64,000 nt of DNA, taken from positions 30,642,868 through 30,706,867 of the forward strand of contig NC_046681.1 of the NCBI RefSeq assembly GCF_009870125.1, written 5' to 3'. The position numbers and the translations under genes are program-made. This DNA comes from Drosophila pseudoobscura. Lineage: Eukaryota > Arthropoda > Insecta > Diptera > Drosophilidae. This document shows positions 18,170 to 28,456 of the stretch, piece by piece. Position 1 is the first letter of the stretch. Each line of letters starts with the position of its first letter. The notes under the pieces were generated by a model, which made no database searches, was not told the DNA's origin, and saw only the letters and a program-made list of their open reading frames with translations.

Positions 18170-19929
18170 TTCAGCTTTTCTTATTACCTTTACATCGGCA
18201 ATTTACATTTAAGCTTAACTTACAACAATGATGTTCTTTTGAATTTTTGCGGGCAATTGACATTAACATTACATTAACATTAACATCTACAGACATGTTT
18301 ACATTCTATCAGTCTTACAGTCTGGTAGCCCTATTTTGACATTCGCAATTATTGACGTACATTTACATATACAAACAGGTGGTCACAAAGAGATGAGTAT
18401 TTGGACAAAATTGCAACATTAATGACATTTATAGACAAATTTAATTCTATTTATTTTCTATTTCAGGTACTGGAGGATCATCGTCGTCGTCTGGAGCAGT
18501 GTGGATGGCACAGGGCGCAACCGTACGGCGCTGGATGAGCGCGTGTATGTGATGCTGCAGATCACGAATCTGCGGCATCAGAATTGGCAGAGGCAGGATC
18601 CAGGAGTTGGCGTGAATGGAGATGGAGTTTGATGAGCGACTCTGGTCCGGCCGCCCACGTTGCCTCTACCTGGAGAACTGGGGATTGACACTGGTCCGGC
18701 CAATCGGGGTACGTTGGCCAGTGGAAATGGCCGCAGTGGAGATGGCCGCAAATGAGTGCAGATTGGCTGCATCCAAGTGGCTCTGGTCCGGCCACCCAGG
18801 ATGCACTGTCGATGTAGATGGAGATGGAGATGGCGCGCTGGCCATTGTCGACTGAATTGGCTGGCCTCGTCGTTGGATTGCTGCTGCTGCTGTTTTGTGA
18901 TGAAGGCATGACGTCACGGCCATCGGTTGACGGCAGCGTTGTCGGAGGGGTGTCCAAATTAGGCCCAACTTGCAACAAAATGTTGCGGTTGGTGGCGAGA
19001 CAGGTACTGGAGAGGCTGATCTGTGAGTGTATTGACAGGTAAGTGTGATTAGTAAAAGTATTGGCTATTTTGTGTTGATGCGTGAATTGATGTTTTTCTT
19101 CTTTTTAGCGGCAGCCTGGATGTTGTTGGCGACGGCGATAGGGCCTTCAAATTTCGCCCATTTGGCAGGAATTGGATGGCGAAATTGGTGTGGCAACTGC
19201 TGGAGAGGCAGCTCTATCGGAGGCGTGGCAGGTACGTATGTTTTGTGTATGTTTGGACCATTTGTGTTGAAGTGTGTATTGATGTTTTTTTTCTCCTTTT
19301 AGCGGCAGCCTGTGGTCTGGATGTTGTTGGCGACGGCGATAGGGCCTTCAAACTTCGCCCACTTGGCAGGAATTGGATGGCGAAATTGATGTGGCAACTG
19401 CTGGAGAGGCAGCTCTATCGGAGGCGTGGCAGGTACGTATGTTTTGTGTGTATTTGGACCATTTTGTGTTGATGTGTGTATTGACGTCATTTTGGTTTGT
19501 TTACAGTGGCTGCTCTGGACCTGTGCGGTGGATTGTCAGGAGCGTCGTCAATAAATCCCAAAATGTCGTCCAATTGGCATCAGATGTATGGTGTTGATGA
19601 CGGGGCAGCTGTTGGAGGGGCAGAACTGTCGGAGGCGTGGCAGGTACGAGTGATTATTTTGAGTTTTGTCCATATTTTGTTGGTATGCGAATTGACGTCA
19701 TTTTTGATTTGTTTCAGTGGCTGCTCTGGACCTGTGCGGTGGATTGTCAGGAGCGTCAATATATTCCAAGAATGTCGTCAAATTAGCAGCAAAAGTTTGG
19801 TCTATTTGTCGTGGCATCTGCTGGTGGGGCAGCTCTGTCGATGGCGTGGCAGGTGAGTACGTATTGGTTATGTGAGTTAATGATTTCCATCTATTTTAGT
19901 GGCTGCCTCAGGACCGACTTTTGGGCTCA
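18170..19929 (-). other. 3' UTR of family III copy E
   Basis: The region near the tail is AT-rich. Three CTGGTCCGG motifs follow (18642, 18691, 18783), then the antisense exon-like array. TGACGTCA palindromes lie at 18909, 19482 and 19693. A sense frame of 138 codons (18562-18978) is open in all family III copies, but it lacks recognisable domains and its composition follows the repeats, so I do not call it a gene. Confidence 0.75.
19039..19899 (+). repeat. Antisense exon-intron array, family III copy E
   Basis: On the plus strand, intervals starting with GT and ending with AG alternate with repeated exon-like blocks. Predicted introns are 19039-19108 (70 nt), 19232-19302 (71), 19433-19506 (74), 19644-19717 (74) and 19853-19899 (47). 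Exon-like blocks between them are 123-137 nt, and each of the first four ends GGCGTGGCAG or a close variant. An acceptor (TATTTCAG) at 18466 may begin an earlier exon. The last exon-like block runs into the antisense of the gag end. Copies G, H and I have one fewer CGGCAGCC block and one more TGGCTGCTCTGG block. Confidence 0.7.
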
Positions 19930-22900
19930 TCAGAAGTAGTCAGAGTAGTAGCTATCGTAGTCGTCTAGGATATCCGCTATCTCGTCGTCAACTGAATCGT
20001 CGTCCGTCCACTGGTCGTCGCCATCGTCGCTGAGTGCTTCGCAGTCCATATCAGAGTCCTCCGATACGGCTGCGGCGTCAGGTTGTGAATTGGCGGCGGG
20101 CCTTGTAGGTGTTGGTGCTGCTGCTGGAGTCTGTGTTGGAGGATTGGCCGCTTCTGAGCCACTGGCCTTTGCTTCCGTCAGGCTTGCAATTAGTGTGGTG
20201 AGTTCTTGAAGTCGTTTCTCCAAGTTTTCTATTTTAACGGCGTACTCTTTTAGGAGTCCCACACACTTGCCATCACATTGGATGGCTGGCTGCTGCTGAT
20301 GCTGGGGATTTCTCGGCGTCTGGAAACGTTTTGGAGTTGGCTGCACCCGTTGATCGCGCTGGCATTGGCGCCCCTTGGCCTCTGGCTGGGAATGATGGCC
20401 GCGATGCTGGTGCTGCTGCTGGTGCTGACGACCCAAATTGTGTCCGCGCTGCTGCTGTTTTTGTTTATGTTGCTGCTGCTGCTCTTCCCTTAGCTTTTCC
20501 TGGAACTTGGCCAAATGATTTTCAGCCGGATTGGCTTGCGCACCTCGGCTATACAAGGGCCTGCGAGTGGTGGGCGTTGCTGCTGCAGCTGGTGTTGGTG
20601 CTGCTGGTTTGGCCGCCTGTCTGCCGCTTGAATGCTGCTGTTGCTGTTGATGTTGTGGCCGCTTCTTTTGTGATGGCTGCTGCTGCTTGGGGGCGGGGAT
20701 ATGGGGCTGCTTTTGCTGGGATGGGCGACGACTGCTATTCGGCTGTTGCCGTTCTGCCGCGCGTGGCTGCTGCTGCTGCTCAGCATTCCCGGACCGCAAC
20801 ACCCTGCTGTAGGAAGGCCTGCCATTACCTCTGGTGCCTGTGTTTGCTGTCTGCTGTTGTTGCTGGGATTGGGGTTGGCGACTCGGTTGCTGAGTTTGTG
20901 GGCGTTGTTGGTCAGTTGGCTGCTGTGGCTGCTGGCGTTGCTGTTGATACTGCTGCCGCTGCTGCTCAGCGATGAGCCTGTTTGCCCTTAGATGGCTGCG
21001 AGCCTTTTTGTAGGCGGGACAACCCTTGTAGCAGCTCACGTGCTTGCCGCTACAATTGGCGCATTTAGGATCCTCCTGCCTGGGTTTCCTGCATGCTGTT
21101 GTGGGGTGATCTCCTGCGCATTTCATACACTTGTATGGCCGTCTGCAATAGTTTTTGGTGTGCCCAAACTCCTGGCACCGGTGGCACTGCGCTGGGTCGC
21201 GTGGCTTGGCTTGTCTCACTATGGAGACGCATTGATTGGCCAGTTGTTTAACTTCGAGTATTGCCTCGTGCCCGCCATCCGCCTTGGGCTGGATTTCGAC
21301 CTCAAAAATATTCAGAGGCCTCCCATTAAAGCGGTGTTTTAATCCTCGGATAAACCTGGCAGTGTATCCGAGTCGTTCCAGCTCCTCAGAGATCCAGCTG
21401 CTGGGCGTGGTGTGGTGTAAGTGCCGCACTATTACACGATAGCCCCTTTCGCTGCGCGGCTGGTGTGTGTGCAGTTGGGTGCTGTCTTCAGCAAGGGCGT
21501 TCTGTATGGCGTTGTAGGTTGTCATGTCGCCGCAGTGGACTCTGAGTCCACTGTTGGTCATCGTTTTCGTTGTGAATTTCCCCACATTTGGATTTAGTGT
21601 CAATTTATTGATTAGGGGTACAATTGCAGGCACCAGGGGCAGGAAGATTGTAGGGACCTTGGTGCTGCGTAATGGCGATTGGACAGGCGGTAAATTTATA
21701 TTGATTGCTGGTTGATTTTGTGTCTGATGGCTGATGTTGCGGCTGATGTTGCGTTCAGACTCCTCCCTTTGAGGCTCCCTATGTTGGACCTCACTTGGTG
21801 GGACCGGAACCTCAGTATTTGGCGGTGTGCTTGTTTGGCCAGCATCTGACTCCATCTGCCGAGTCTCATGATGCAGCCTTTTCGCGAATTGGCTCTTGAA
21901 CATGGGCGTGTCCAGAGTGAGGCAGGTGAAGTCATCGTCCTCTGTATCCGTTTCGATCGCCGCGCATCTTCTTTTGAGCGGCGAGCGAAACGAATTTGTT
22001 GTCAGGTTGGTCTTTGTTATAGGGGTAATGAGCAGGGGCGAGGGCATTTCATTGTCCAATAGCGGGGGAACGCTATTTAGCCATTCCTTTACCAGCTGTG
22101 TTCTGGTATTAGGCCTTGTCTGTATATTTTGTTCGTCTGCCTGAATCAGGGTAGGCAGCAAGCATTTTCTGCTTCTGCTAGTATTTGTGCTTTCAGCTGT
22201 CGTCAAACGTTGTTGTTGTTTCTGGTCATTGTTTTTGGCATAAGTCAATGTGTTTGTTTTTGTTATGTTATTGGCGTAGGTCAGGCTAGCTTCGTTTGGT
22301 TTGCTGTTCTTGTGTGTGTTTGTGTTTTGGTTGGGCGGGAGAGAGCAAGCATCTCTCTTTTTGTCATATGTGTGTTTTGTGTGCATGTTTGGCGGCAAAC
22401 GCTTTGGGGCTTGATGAGACGCGCCTCCGTTTTGATTTTGCGCCAAGGGTTCGGACGCTGAGAGAGCGCAAGCGTCGCTCTCTAAGATGCTTGTGTGGGT
22501 TGTTTGCTTGTTTTTGTTTTCGTCAATGCTTTGGCGCGAAAACATATGGGCATAGCATTTGTTCTTGTTTTCTTTATGTGCACTTAAATGCTCTTTTGTT
22601 AGTGCGAAAGCGCCGCTATTTTTGGGACCCGTTGCACTTTCGCTGGGGGCAATTTTTGTCTGCGTGTTTGTACGTGTCTTTGATGGCGGTTTTTCTTGTA
22701 AGTTGGCGTCTGTTTTTCGTGGGATTGGCGGGAATTTTTTAACGTATAAACTCCTGTCCACGAATCGACGCTCGAACTCTAGCACCGTAGCTCCCAAGGA
22801 GCTCAGGGTACTCTCTGGCGAGTCCGTCTCCAACTCAGCCAGATCCGCATCCCCCTCTGAGTCGAACATTGGTTCAAGGGAAGCATTTGCGGAGGAGTTC

Positions 22901-23040
22901 CCTCCCAGGGGCCTGGTCGATATGTCAGTAGCATTTATTTGTGTATCGCACTCACCACCCGCTTCGGCTCTTGCCGAGTTGTCCATAGCATCCATAACAT
23001 TCGTATTGTTGGTCGTCAGATTTGGAGCAAGTGCGTCCAT
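19930..23040 (-). CDS. gag: Gag-like protein, family III copy E (1036 aa)
   Basis: A HeT-A-type Gag, the only protein of this element. The N-terminal 450 residues are hydrophilic and rich in Asn, Thr, Ser and Lys. The conserved core contains VRHLHHTTPSSWI and ends in three zinc knuckles: CX2CX4HX4C at 619-632, CX2CX3HX4C at 638-650 and CX2CX3HX6C at 660-674. A long Gln-rich low-complexity region follows, then a short heptad-like helix (ENLEKRLQELTTLIASL) and a strongly acidic tail (DDYDSYYSDYF). It is open throughout. Its role, inferred from HeT-A, is RNA packaging and telomere targeting, possibly also for partner elements. Confidence 0.95.
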   Translation of the reverse strand: MDALAPNLTTNNTNVMDAMDNSARAEAGGECDTQINATDISTRPLGGNSSANASLEPMFDSEGDADLAELETDSPESTLSSLGATVLEFERRFVDRSLYVKKFPPIPRKTDANLQEKPPSKTRTNTQTKIAPSESATGPKNSGAFALTKEHLSAHKENKNKCYAHMFSRQSIDENKNKQTTHTSILESDACALSASEPLAQNQNGGASHQAPKRLPPNMHTKHTYDKKRDACSLPPNQNTNTHKNSKPNEASLTYANNITKTNTLTYAKNNDQKQQQRLTTAESTNTSRSRKCLLPTLIQADEQNIQTRPNTRTQLVKEWLNSVPPLLDNEMPSPLLITPITKTNLTTNSFRSPLKRRCAAIETDTEDDDFTCLTLDTPMFKSQFAKRLHHETRQMESDAGQTSTPPNTEVPVPPSEVQHREPQREESERNISRNISHQTQNQPAININLPPVQSPLRSTKVPTIFLPLVPAIVPLINKLTLNPNVGKFTTKTMTNSGLRVHCGDMTTYNAIQNALAEDSTQLHTHQPRSERGYRVIVRHLHHTTPSSWISEELERLGYTARFIRGLKHRFNGRPLNIFEVEIQPKADGGHEAILEVKQLANQCVSIVRQAKPRDPAQCHRCQEFGHTKNYCRRPYKCMKCAGDHPTTACRKPRQEDPKCANCSGKHVSCYKGCPAYKKARSHLRANRLIAEQQRQQYQQQRQQPQQPTDQQRPQTQQPSRQPQSQQQQQTANTGTRGNGRPSYSRVLRSGNAEQQQQPRAAERQQPNSSRRPSQQKQPHIPAPKQQQPSQKKRPQHQQQQQHSSGRQAAKPAAPTPAAAATPTTRRPLYSRGAQANPAENHLAKFQEKLREEQQQQHKQKQQQRGHNLGRQHQQQHQHRGHHSQPEAKGRQCQRDQRVQPTPKRFQTPRNPQHQQQPAIQCDGKCVGLLKEYAVKIENLEKRLQELTTLIASLTEAKASGSEAANPPTQTPAAAPTPTRPAANSQPDAAAVSEDSDMDCEALSDDGDDQWTDDDSVDDEIADILDDYDSYYSDYF

Positions 23041-23246
23041 TTGGTGGTGGCCTGGTCAGGTAATCAGTAGCTTGCTTTTTCTTCCTCTTTCCTCAGTTGG
23101 GTTTATTGGCTTCACTATTACGGCACGGTTACAGATGATTATATTGCATTATTTGCAATTATTTGGCACATATTGTTTATTTCCCGGTTTAAACATGTAT
23201 TTTAATACATTTAAAGTTCCACAAAAAACAACAAAACACAAGTCAC
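23041..23246 (-). other. 5' UTR of family III copy E
   Basis: A 206-bp leader, repeated in F, G and H with one or two substitutions. Every full copy starts at the same base (GTGACTTGTG on the minus strand), so the four copies are complete at their 5' ends. Confidence 0.75.
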
Positions 23247-23260
23247 TTTTTTTTTTTTTT

Positions 23261-25098
23261 CGATGTAATTAGATGCGCGTGCACGCCTACGATGCGCACA
23301 CTCGCCCGCCAGCTTTGCTACTGGCGGAGTTTATTTTCAGCTTTTCTTATTACCTTTACATCGGCAATTTACATTTAAGCTTAACTTACAACAATGATGT
23401 TCTTTTGAATTTTTGCGGGCAATTGACATTAACATTACATTAACATTAACATCTACAGACATGTTTACATTCTATCAGTCTTACAGTCTGGTAGCCCTAT
23501 TTTGACATTCGCAATTATTGACGTACATTTACATATACAAACAGGTGGTCACAAAGAGATGAGTATTTGGACAAAATTGCAACATTAATGACATTTATAG
23601 ACAAATTTAATTCTATTTATTTTCTATTTCAGGTACTGGAGGATCATCGTCGTCGTCTGGAGCAGTGTGGATGGCACAGGGCGCAACCGTACGGCGCTGG
23701 ATGAGCGCGTGTATGTGATGCTGCAGATCACGAATCTGCGGCATCAGAATTGGCAGAGGCAGGATCCAGGAGTTGGCGTGAATGGAGATGGAGTTTGATG
23801 AGCGACTCTGGTCCGGCCGCCCACGTTGCCTCTACCTGGAGAACTGGGGATTGACACTGGTCCGGCCAATCGGGGTACGTTGGCCAGTGGAAATGGCCGC
23901 AGTGGAGATGGCCGCAAATGAGTGCAGATTGGCTGCATCCAAGTGGCTCTGGTCCGGCCACCCAGGATGCACTGTCGATGTAGATGGAGATGGAGATGGC
24001 GCGCTGGCCATTGTCGACTGAATTGGCTGGCCTCGTCGTTGGATTGCTGCTGCTGCTGTTTTGTGATGAAGGCATGACGTCACGGCCATCGGTTGACGGC
24101 AGCGTTGTCGGAGGGGTGTCCAAATTAGGCCCAACTTGCAACAAAATGTTGCGGTTGGTGGCGAGGCAGGTACTGGAGAGGCTGATCTGTGAGTGTATTG
24201 ACAGGTAAGTGTGATTAGTAAAAGTATTGGCTATTTTGTGTTGATGCGTGAATTGATGTTTTTCTTCTTTTTAGCGGCAGCCTGGATGTTGATGGCGACG
24301 GCGATAGGGCCTTCAAATTTCGCCCATTTGGCAGGGGTTGGATGGCGAAACTGGTGTGGCAACTGCTGGAGAGGCAGCTCTATCGGAGGCGTGGCAGGTA
24401 CGTATGTTTTGTGTATGTTTGGACCATTTTGTGTTGAAGCGTGTATTGATGTTTTTTTCTCCTTTTAGCGGCAGCCTGTGGTCTGGATGTTGTTGGCGAC
24501 GGCGATAGGGCCTTCAAATTTCGCCCATTTGGCAGGAATTGGATGGCGAAATTGGTGTGGCAACTGCTGGAGAGGCAGCTCTATCGGAGGCGTGGCAGGT
24601 ACGTATGTTTTGTGTATGTTTGGACCATTTTGTGTTGATGTGTGTATTGACGTCATTTTGGTTTGTTTACAGTGGCTGCTCTGGACCTGTGCGGTGGATT
24701 GTCAGGAGTGTCGTCAATAAATCCCAAAATGTCGTCCAATTGGCATCAGATGTGTGGTGTTGATGACGAGGCAGCTGCTGGAGGGGCAGATCTGTCGGAG
24801 GCGTGGCAGGTACGTGTGATTATTTTGAGTTTTGTCCATATTTTGTTGGTATGCGAATTGACGTCATTTTTGGTTTGTTTCAGTGGCTGCTCTGGACCTG
24901 TGCGGTGGATTGTCAGGAGCGTCGTCAATGAATTCCAGGGATGTCGTCAAATTAGCAGCAAAAGTTTGGTCTATTTGTCGTGGCATCTGCTGGTGGGGCA
25001 GCTCTGTCGATGGCGTGGCAGGTGAGTACGTATTGGTTATGTGAGTTAATGATTTCCATCTATTTTAGTGGCTGCCTCAGGACCGACTTTTGGGCTCA
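23261..25098 (-). other. 3' UTR of family III copy F with antisense exon array
   Basis: Same organisation as copy E: 3'-end hairpin module, CTGGTCCGG motifs and plus-strand exon/intron-like units (about 24205-25068). From about 24770 rightwards it becomes indistinguishable by eye from copy H. Confidence 0.75.
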
Positions 25099-28000
25099 TC
25101 AGAAGTAGTCAGAGTAGTAGCTATCGTAGTCGTCTAGGATATCCGCTATCTCGTCGTCAACTGAATCGTCGTCCGTCCACTGGTCGTCGCCATCGTCGCT
25201 GAGTGCTTCGCAGTCCATATCAGAGTCCTCCGGTACGGCTGCGGCGTCAGGTTGTGTATTGGCGGCGGGTCTTGTAGGTGTTGGTGCTGCTGCTGGTGCT
25301 GCTGGTGGCGCTGCTGCTGGTGTCAGTGTTGGCGGATTGGCCACTGCTGAGCCACTGCCCTTTGCCTCCGTCAGGCTTGCAATTAATGTGGTAAGTTCTT
25401 GAAGTCGTTTCTCCAAGTTTTCTATTTTAACTGCATACTCTTTTAGGAGTCCCACACACTTGCCATCACATTGGATGGCTGGCTGCTGCTGATGCTGGGG
25501 ATTTCTCGGCGTCTGGAAACGGTTTGGAGTTGGCTGCACCCGTTGATCGCGCTGGCATTGGCGCCCCTTGGCCTGTGGCTGGGAATGATGGCCGCGATGC
25601 TGGTGCTGCTGCTGGTGCTGCCGACCCAAATTGTGTCCGCGCTGCTGCTGTTTTTGTTTATGTTGCTGCTGCTGCTCTTCCCTTAGCTTTTCCTGGAACT
25701 TGGCCAAATGATTTTCAGCCGGATTGGCTTGCGCACCTCGGCTATACAATGGCCTGCGGGTGGTGGGCGTTGCTGCTGCTGCTGCAGCTGGTGTTGGTGC
25801 TGCTGGTTTGGCCGCCTGTCTGCCGCTTGACTGCTGCTGTTGCTGTTGATGTTGTGGCCGCTTCTTTTGTGATGGCTGCTGCTGCTTGGGGGCGGGGATA
25901 TGAGGCTGCTTTTGCTGGGAAGGACGGCGACTGCTGTTCGGCTGTTGCCGTTCTGCCGCGCGTGGCTGCTGCTGCTGCTCAGCATTCCCGGACCGCAACA
26001 CCCTGCTGTAGGAAGGCCTGCCATTACCTCTGGTGCCTGTGTTTGCTGTCTGCTGTTGTTGCTGGGATTGGGATTGGTGACTCGGCTGCTGAGTTTGTGG
26101 GCGTTGTTGGTCAGTTGGCTGTTGTGGCTGCTGGCGTTGCTGTTGATACTGCTGCCGCTGCTGCTCAGCGATGAGCCTGTTTGCCCTTAGATGGCTGCGA
26201 GCCTTTTTGTAGGCGGGACAACCCTTGTAGCAGCTCACGTGCTTGCCGCTACAGTTGGCGCATTTGGGATCCTCCTGCCTGGGTTTCCTGCATGCTGTTG
26301 TGGGGTGATCTCCTGCGCATTTCATACACTTGTATGGCCGTCTGCAGTAGTTTTTGGTGTGCCCAAACTCCTGGCATCGATGGCACTGCGCTGGGTCGCG
26401 TGGCTTGGCTTGTCTCACTATGGAGACGCATTGATTGGCCAGTTGTTTAACTTCGAGTATTGCCTCGTGGCCGCCATCCGCCTTTGGCTGGATTTCGACC
26501 TCAAAAATATTCAGAGGCCTCCCATTAAAGCGGTGTTTTAATCCTCGGATAAACCTGGCAGTGTATCCGAGTCGTTCCAGCTCCTCGGAGATCCAGCTGC
26601 TGGGCGTGGTGTGGTGTAAGTGCCGCACTATTACACGATAGCCCCTTTCGCTGCGCGGCTGGTGTGTGTGCAGTTGGGTGCTGTCTTCTGCAAGGGCGTT
26701 CTGTATGGCGTTGTAGGTTGTCATGTCGCTGCAGTGGACTCTGAGTCCACTGTTGGTCATCGATTTCGTTGTGAATTTCCCCACGTTCGGATTTAGTGTC
26801 AATTTATTAATTAGTGGTACAATTGCAGGCACCAGGGGCAGGAAGATTGTAGGGACCTTGGTGCTGCGTAATGGCGATTGGACTGGCGGTAAATTTATAT
26901 TGATTGCTGGTTGATGTTGTGTCTGATGGCTGATGTTGCGGCTGATGTTGCGTTCAGACTCCTCCCTTTGAGGCTCCCTATGTTGGACCTCACTTGGTGG
27001 GACCGGAACCTCAGTATTTGGCGGTGTGCTTGTTTGGCCAGCATCTGACTCCATCTGCCGAGTCTCATGATGCAGCCTTTTCGCGAATTGGCTCTTGAAC
27101 ATGGGCGTGTCCAGAGTGAGGCAGGTGAAATCATCGTCATCTGTATCCGTTTCGATCGCCGCGCATCTTCTTTTGAGCGGCGAGCGAAACGAATTTGTTG
27201 TCAGGTTGGTCTTTGTTATAGGGGTAATGAGCAGGGGCGAGGGCATTTCATTGTCCAATAGCGGGGGAACGCTATTTAGCCATTCCTTTACCAGCTGTGT
27301 TCTGGTATTAGGCCTTGTCTGTATATTTTGTTCGTCCGCCTGAGTCAGAGAAGGCAGCAAGCATTTTCTGCTTCTGCTAGTATTTGTGTTTTCAGCTGTC
27401 GTCAAACGTTGTTGTTGTTTCTGGTCATTGTTTTTGGCATAAGTCAATGTGTTTGTTTTTGTTATGTTATTGGCGTAGGTCAGGCTAGCTTCGTTTGGTT
27501 TGCTGTTCTTGTGTGTGTTTGTGTTTTGATTCGGCGGGAGAGAGCAAGCATCTCTCTTTTTGTCATATGTGTGTGGGTGCATGTTTGGCGGCAAACGCTT
27601 TGGGGCTTGATGAGACGCGCCTCCGTTTTGATTTTGCGCCAAGGGTTCGGACGCTGAGAGAGCGCAAGCGTCGCTCTCTAAGATGCTTGTGTGAGTTGAT
27701 TGCTTGTTATTGTTTTCGCCAATGCTTTGGCGCGAAAACATATGGGCATAGCATTTGTTCTTGTTTTCTTTATGTGCACTTAAATGCTCTTTTGTTAGTG
27801 CGAAAGCGCCGCTATTTTTGGGACCCGTTGCACTTTCGCTGGGGGCAATTTTTGTCTGCGTGTTTGTACGTGTCTTTGATGGCGGTTTTTCTTGTAAGTT
27901 GGCGTCTGTTTTTGGTGGGATTGGCGGGAATTTTTTAACGTATAAACTCCTGTCCACGAATCGACGCTCGAACTCTAGCACCGTAGCTCCCAAGGAGCTC

Positions 28001-28236
28001 ACAGTACTCTCTGGCGAGTCCGTCTCCAACTCAGCCAGATCCGCATCCCCCTCTGAGTCGAACATTGGTTCAAGGGAAGCATTTGCGGAGGAGTTCCCTC
28101 CCAGGGGCCTGGTCGATATGTCAGTAGCATTTATTTGTGTATCGCACTCACCACCCGCTTCGGCTCTTGCCGAGTTGTCCATAGCATCCATAACATTCGT
28201 ATTGTTGGTCGTCAGGTTTGGAGCAAGTGCGTCCAT
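25099..28236 (-). CDS. gag: Gag-like protein, family III copy F (1045 aa)
   Basis: Intact HeT-A-type Gag with the same domain order as copy E: Asn/Thr-rich N-terminus, conserved core, three CCHC knuckles, Gln-rich region, short helix and acidic tail. It is nine residues longer, mainly from extra Ala and Pro residues near the C-terminus (PPAAPAAAP) and between the Gln-rich blocks. The protein looks identical to that of copy H. Confidence 0.95.
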   Translation of the reverse strand: MDALAPNLTTNNTNVMDAMDNSARAEAGGECDTQINATDISTRPLGGNSSANASLEPMFDSEGDADLAELETDSPESTVSSLGATVLEFERRFVDRSLYVKKFPPIPPKTDANLQEKPPSKTRTNTQTKIAPSESATGPKNSGAFALTKEHLSAHKENKNKCYAHMFSRQSIGENNNKQSTHTSILESDACALSASEPLAQNQNGGASHQAPKRLPPNMHPHTYDKKRDACSLPPNQNTNTHKNSKPNEASLTYANNITKTNTLTYAKNNDQKQQQRLTTAENTNTSRSRKCLLPSLTQADEQNIQTRPNTRTQLVKEWLNSVPPLLDNEMPSPLLITPITKTNLTTNSFRSPLKRRCAAIETDTDDDDFTCLTLDTPMFKSQFAKRLHHETRQMESDAGQTSTPPNTEVPVPPSEVQHREPQREESERNISRNISHQTQHQPAININLPPVQSPLRSTKVPTIFLPLVPAIVPLINKLTLNPNVGKFTTKSMTNSGLRVHCSDMTTYNAIQNALAEDSTQLHTHQPRSERGYRVIVRHLHHTTPSSWISEELERLGYTARFIRGLKHRFNGRPLNIFEVEIQPKADGGHEAILEVKQLANQCVSIVRQAKPRDPAQCHRCQEFGHTKNYCRRPYKCMKCAGDHPTTACRKPRQEDPKCANCSGKHVSCYKGCPAYKKARSHLRANRLIAEQQRQQYQQQRQQPQQPTDQQRPQTQQPSHQSQSQQQQQTANTGTRGNGRPSYSRVLRSGNAEQQQQPRAAERQQPNSSRRPSQQKQPHIPAPKQQQPSQKKRPQHQQQQQQSSGRQAAKPAAPTPAAAAAATPTTRRPLYSRGAQANPAENHLAKFQEKLREEQQQQHKQKQQQRGHNLGRQHQQQHQHRGHHSQPQAKGRQCQRDQRVQPTPNRFQTPRNPQHQQQPAIQCDGKCVGLLKEYAVKIENLEKRLQELTTLIASLTEAKGSGSAVANPPTLTPAAAPPAAPAAAPTPTRPAANTQPDAAAVPEDSDMDCEALSDDGDDQWTDDDSVDDEIADILDDYDSYYSDYF

Positions 28237-28456
28237 TTGGTGGTGGCCTGGTCAGGTAATCAGTAGCTTGCTTTTTCTTCCTCTTTCCTCAGTTGGGTTT
28301 ATTGGCTTCACTATTACGGCACGGTTACAGATGATTATATTGCATTATTTGCAATTATTTGGCGCATATTGTTTATTTCCCGGTTTAAACATGTATTTTA
28401 ATACATTTAAAGTTCCACAAAAAACAACAAAACACAAGTCACTTTTTTTTTTTTTT

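Larger units (their letters stand above)
18095..23246 (-). mobile_element. Family III HeT-A-like element, full-length copy E
   Basis: A complete gag-only element of about 5.15 kb: 5' UTR (23246-23041), gag, and a 3' UTR of about 1.8 kb. The tail is the run of 14 T at 18081-18094. There is no ORF2, so reverse transcriptase must come from elsewhere, as for Drosophila HeT-A. Its 5' end abuts the 14-T tail of copy F. It differs from F-H by scattered substitutions and by the number of exon-like repeats in the 3' UTR. Confidence 0.94.
23261..28442 (-). mobile_element. Family III HeT-A-like element, full-length copy F
   Basis: Complete element of about 5.2 kb; tail of 14 T at 23247-23260; AATAAA (TTTATT) at 23330. 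The 3' UTR carries the two-plus-two exon-unit arrangement of copy E. Its gag appears identical to that of copy H, 10,398 bp away. Confidence 0.94.

Noticed and set aside
20331..20975. Plus-strand 214-aa frame antisense to family III gag (copies near 25524, 30717 and 35922)
   Set aside because: It is a shadow of the CAG-rich Gln region; the frame length varies between copies with repeat length.
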